From Actinomycetota bacterium (GTDB lineage Bacteria > Actinomycetota > Thermoleophilia > Gaiellales > F1-60-MAGs149): a stretch of DNA of 12,803 bases. Positions 12,029-12,803 of the stretch are shown here, piece by piece. The position numbers were made by a program, and so were the translations under genes. Every line of letters begins with the position of its first letter. Within the stretch, counting starts at the first letter, position 1. The notes under the pieces are model-generated. The model searched no databases. It was not told where the DNA came from and saw nothing but the letters and a program-made list of their open reading frames with translations. The stretch lies in contig CANKHS010000027.1 in NCBI GenBank assembly GCA_947481755.1, positions 1-12,803 of the forward strand, written 5' to 3'.

Positions 12029-12803
12029 ATGAGCGCCACCACCGACATCAGCAGCCGCGGCCGAGCCGCTGCGCGCGCACTCCGAAGCGCCGACACCGAT
12101 CTACGCGACGCCGCACTGCAGGCGATCGCCACGGAGTTGGAGCAGAATGCCGCGGCGATCCTGGCCGCCAATGCGGAAGACGTTGCTGCAGCCGTAGCCT
12201 CGAATACCGCCGCCTCGCTCGTTGACCGTCTGACACTCAACGACGAGCGCCTGGCAGCACTGGCACAGTCCGTGCGCGACGTTGCTGCGCTCCCCGACCC
12301 CGTTGGTCGCGTCGTCGAGGATCGTCGCCTGCATAACGGGCTCGAACTGAGCAAGGTCTGCGTCCCGATCGGGCGCGTCCTCGTGGTGTACGAATCGCGT
12401 CCTAACGTGACAGTCGAGGTCGCTGCGCTGTGCATCAAGTCGGGCAACGTGGCGCTTCTGCGCGGCTCGGCAGCAGCAGTACGAAGCAATGCGGTACTGG
12501 GCGACACCGTGCGCGCCGGACTCGTTGCCGTCGGGCTCCCGGCCGACGTCGTGATCTCGATCGAGGGGTCGCGTGACGATCTCGGCGAACTCGTCAGCGA
12601 TGCCACCACCGCCGACATCGTCGTGCCGCGCGGCGGCGAGGCGCTCAAGGACTTTCTGCTCGAGAAGAGCCGCATCCCTGTGCTGGCGGCCGCCGGTGGC
12701 ATTTGCCATGTCTACCTCGACCGCGACGCAGATGCCGAGATGGCCGTGGCGATCACGATGAACGCCAAAGTGCAGCGTCCGGGTGTCTGCAATGCGGCCG
12801 AGA
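12029..12803 (+). CDS. proA: Gamma-glutamyl phosphate reductase, N-terminal part (cut by window end)
   Basis: The frame is open from ATG 12029 to the window end, giving 258 codons of ProA, the NADPH-dependent enzyme that reduces gamma-glutamyl phosphate to glutamate semialdehyde, the second step of proline synthesis. It is an aldehyde-dehydrogenase-fold protein. VPIGRVLVVYESRPNVTVEV and ALCIKSGNVALLRGSAA are typical of the cofactor domain. IVVPRGG and the run MNAKVQRPGVCNAAE lead to the catalytic cysteine, C254, just before the edge. The family is normally about 410-430 residues, so roughly 160 are missing. Residues 1-110 are alanine-rich but follow the family's helical start, with no frameshift. 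The start follows the proB stop by 29 bases. Confidence 0.96.
   Translation, partial: MSATTDISSRGRAAARALRSADTDLRDAALQAIATELEQNAAAILAANAEDVAAAVASNTAASLVDRLTLNDERLAALAQSVRDVAALPDPVGRVVEDRRLHNGLELSKVCVPIGRVLVVYESRPNVTVEVAALCIKSGNVALLRGSAAAVRSNAVLGDTVRAGLVAVGLPADVVISIEGSRDDLGELVSDATTADIVVPRGGEALKDFLLEKSRIPVLAAAGGICHVYLDRDADAEMAVAITMNAKVQRPGVCNAAE

Noticed and set aside
12016..12709. Minus-strand open frames of up to 228 codons over proA
   Set aside because: The plus strand encodes unmistakable ProA, including the catalytic cysteine region; the antisense frames are serine/arginine-rich shadows.
1..12803. tRNA, rRNA, riboswitch or prophage attachment sites
   Set aside because: Nearly all of the window is covered by conserved protein genes, and the gaps (all under about 140 bases) show no cloverleaf, no known aptamer core and no integrase or phage gene.

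Overview
The window looks like chromosomal DNA from a high-GC bacterium, most likely an actinomycete-lineage organism. The main taxonomic cue is a 71-residue DUF3107-type protein (a family typical of Actinomycetota) ending in the usual ARVGF tail. High GC, frequent GTG starts and -10-like boxes lying almost on the start codons fit this. A deep-branching class such as Thermoleophilia is possible but is inference only. There are no RNA genes, phage genes, CRISPR arrays or transposase genes.

Left end (1-750, plus strand): the last 51 codons of leuC and complete leuD, the two subunits of isopropylmalate isomerase (leucine biosynthesis). Positions 775-5891 (minus strand) hold a tightly packed run of seven genes. 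In order of transcription they are nicotinate phosphoribosyltransferase (NAD salvage), methylmalonyl-CoA epimerase, the DUF3107 protein, a PAP2-family phosphatase, a YchF-type P-loop NTPase, a SnoaL/NTF2-like small protein and a flavin-dependent monooxygenase. A 10-bp-stem hairpin separates the first gene from the rest, and -10-like boxes before the epimerase and ychF suggest several transcripts rather than one.

Middle (5949-9113): hutD (plus strand) converges with hutH (minus strand), sharing one CTAG that supplies both stop codons. hutH is preceded, 7 bases upstream, by a lipoprotein of the NMT1/SsuA-like substrate-binding type. No permease or ATPase gene and no other hut gene is visible. 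Catabolism or sensing of histidine, or of a related amino acid, is the likely theme.

Right part (9180-12803, plus strand): a class III PLP aminotransferase overlaps by ATGA a 98-residue protein I do not recognise. An 81-bp palindromic element follows, made of two REP-like units around GGGTC-N-GACCC. Then come proB (complete) and proA (cut by the window end), the first two enzymes of proline synthesis from glutamate.

The least explained parts are the aminotransferase/98-residue pair, the orphan binding protein coupled to hutH, the REP-like element ahead of proB, and the PAP2 gene that lacks an obvious start codon. I see no clearly new defence or mobile system.
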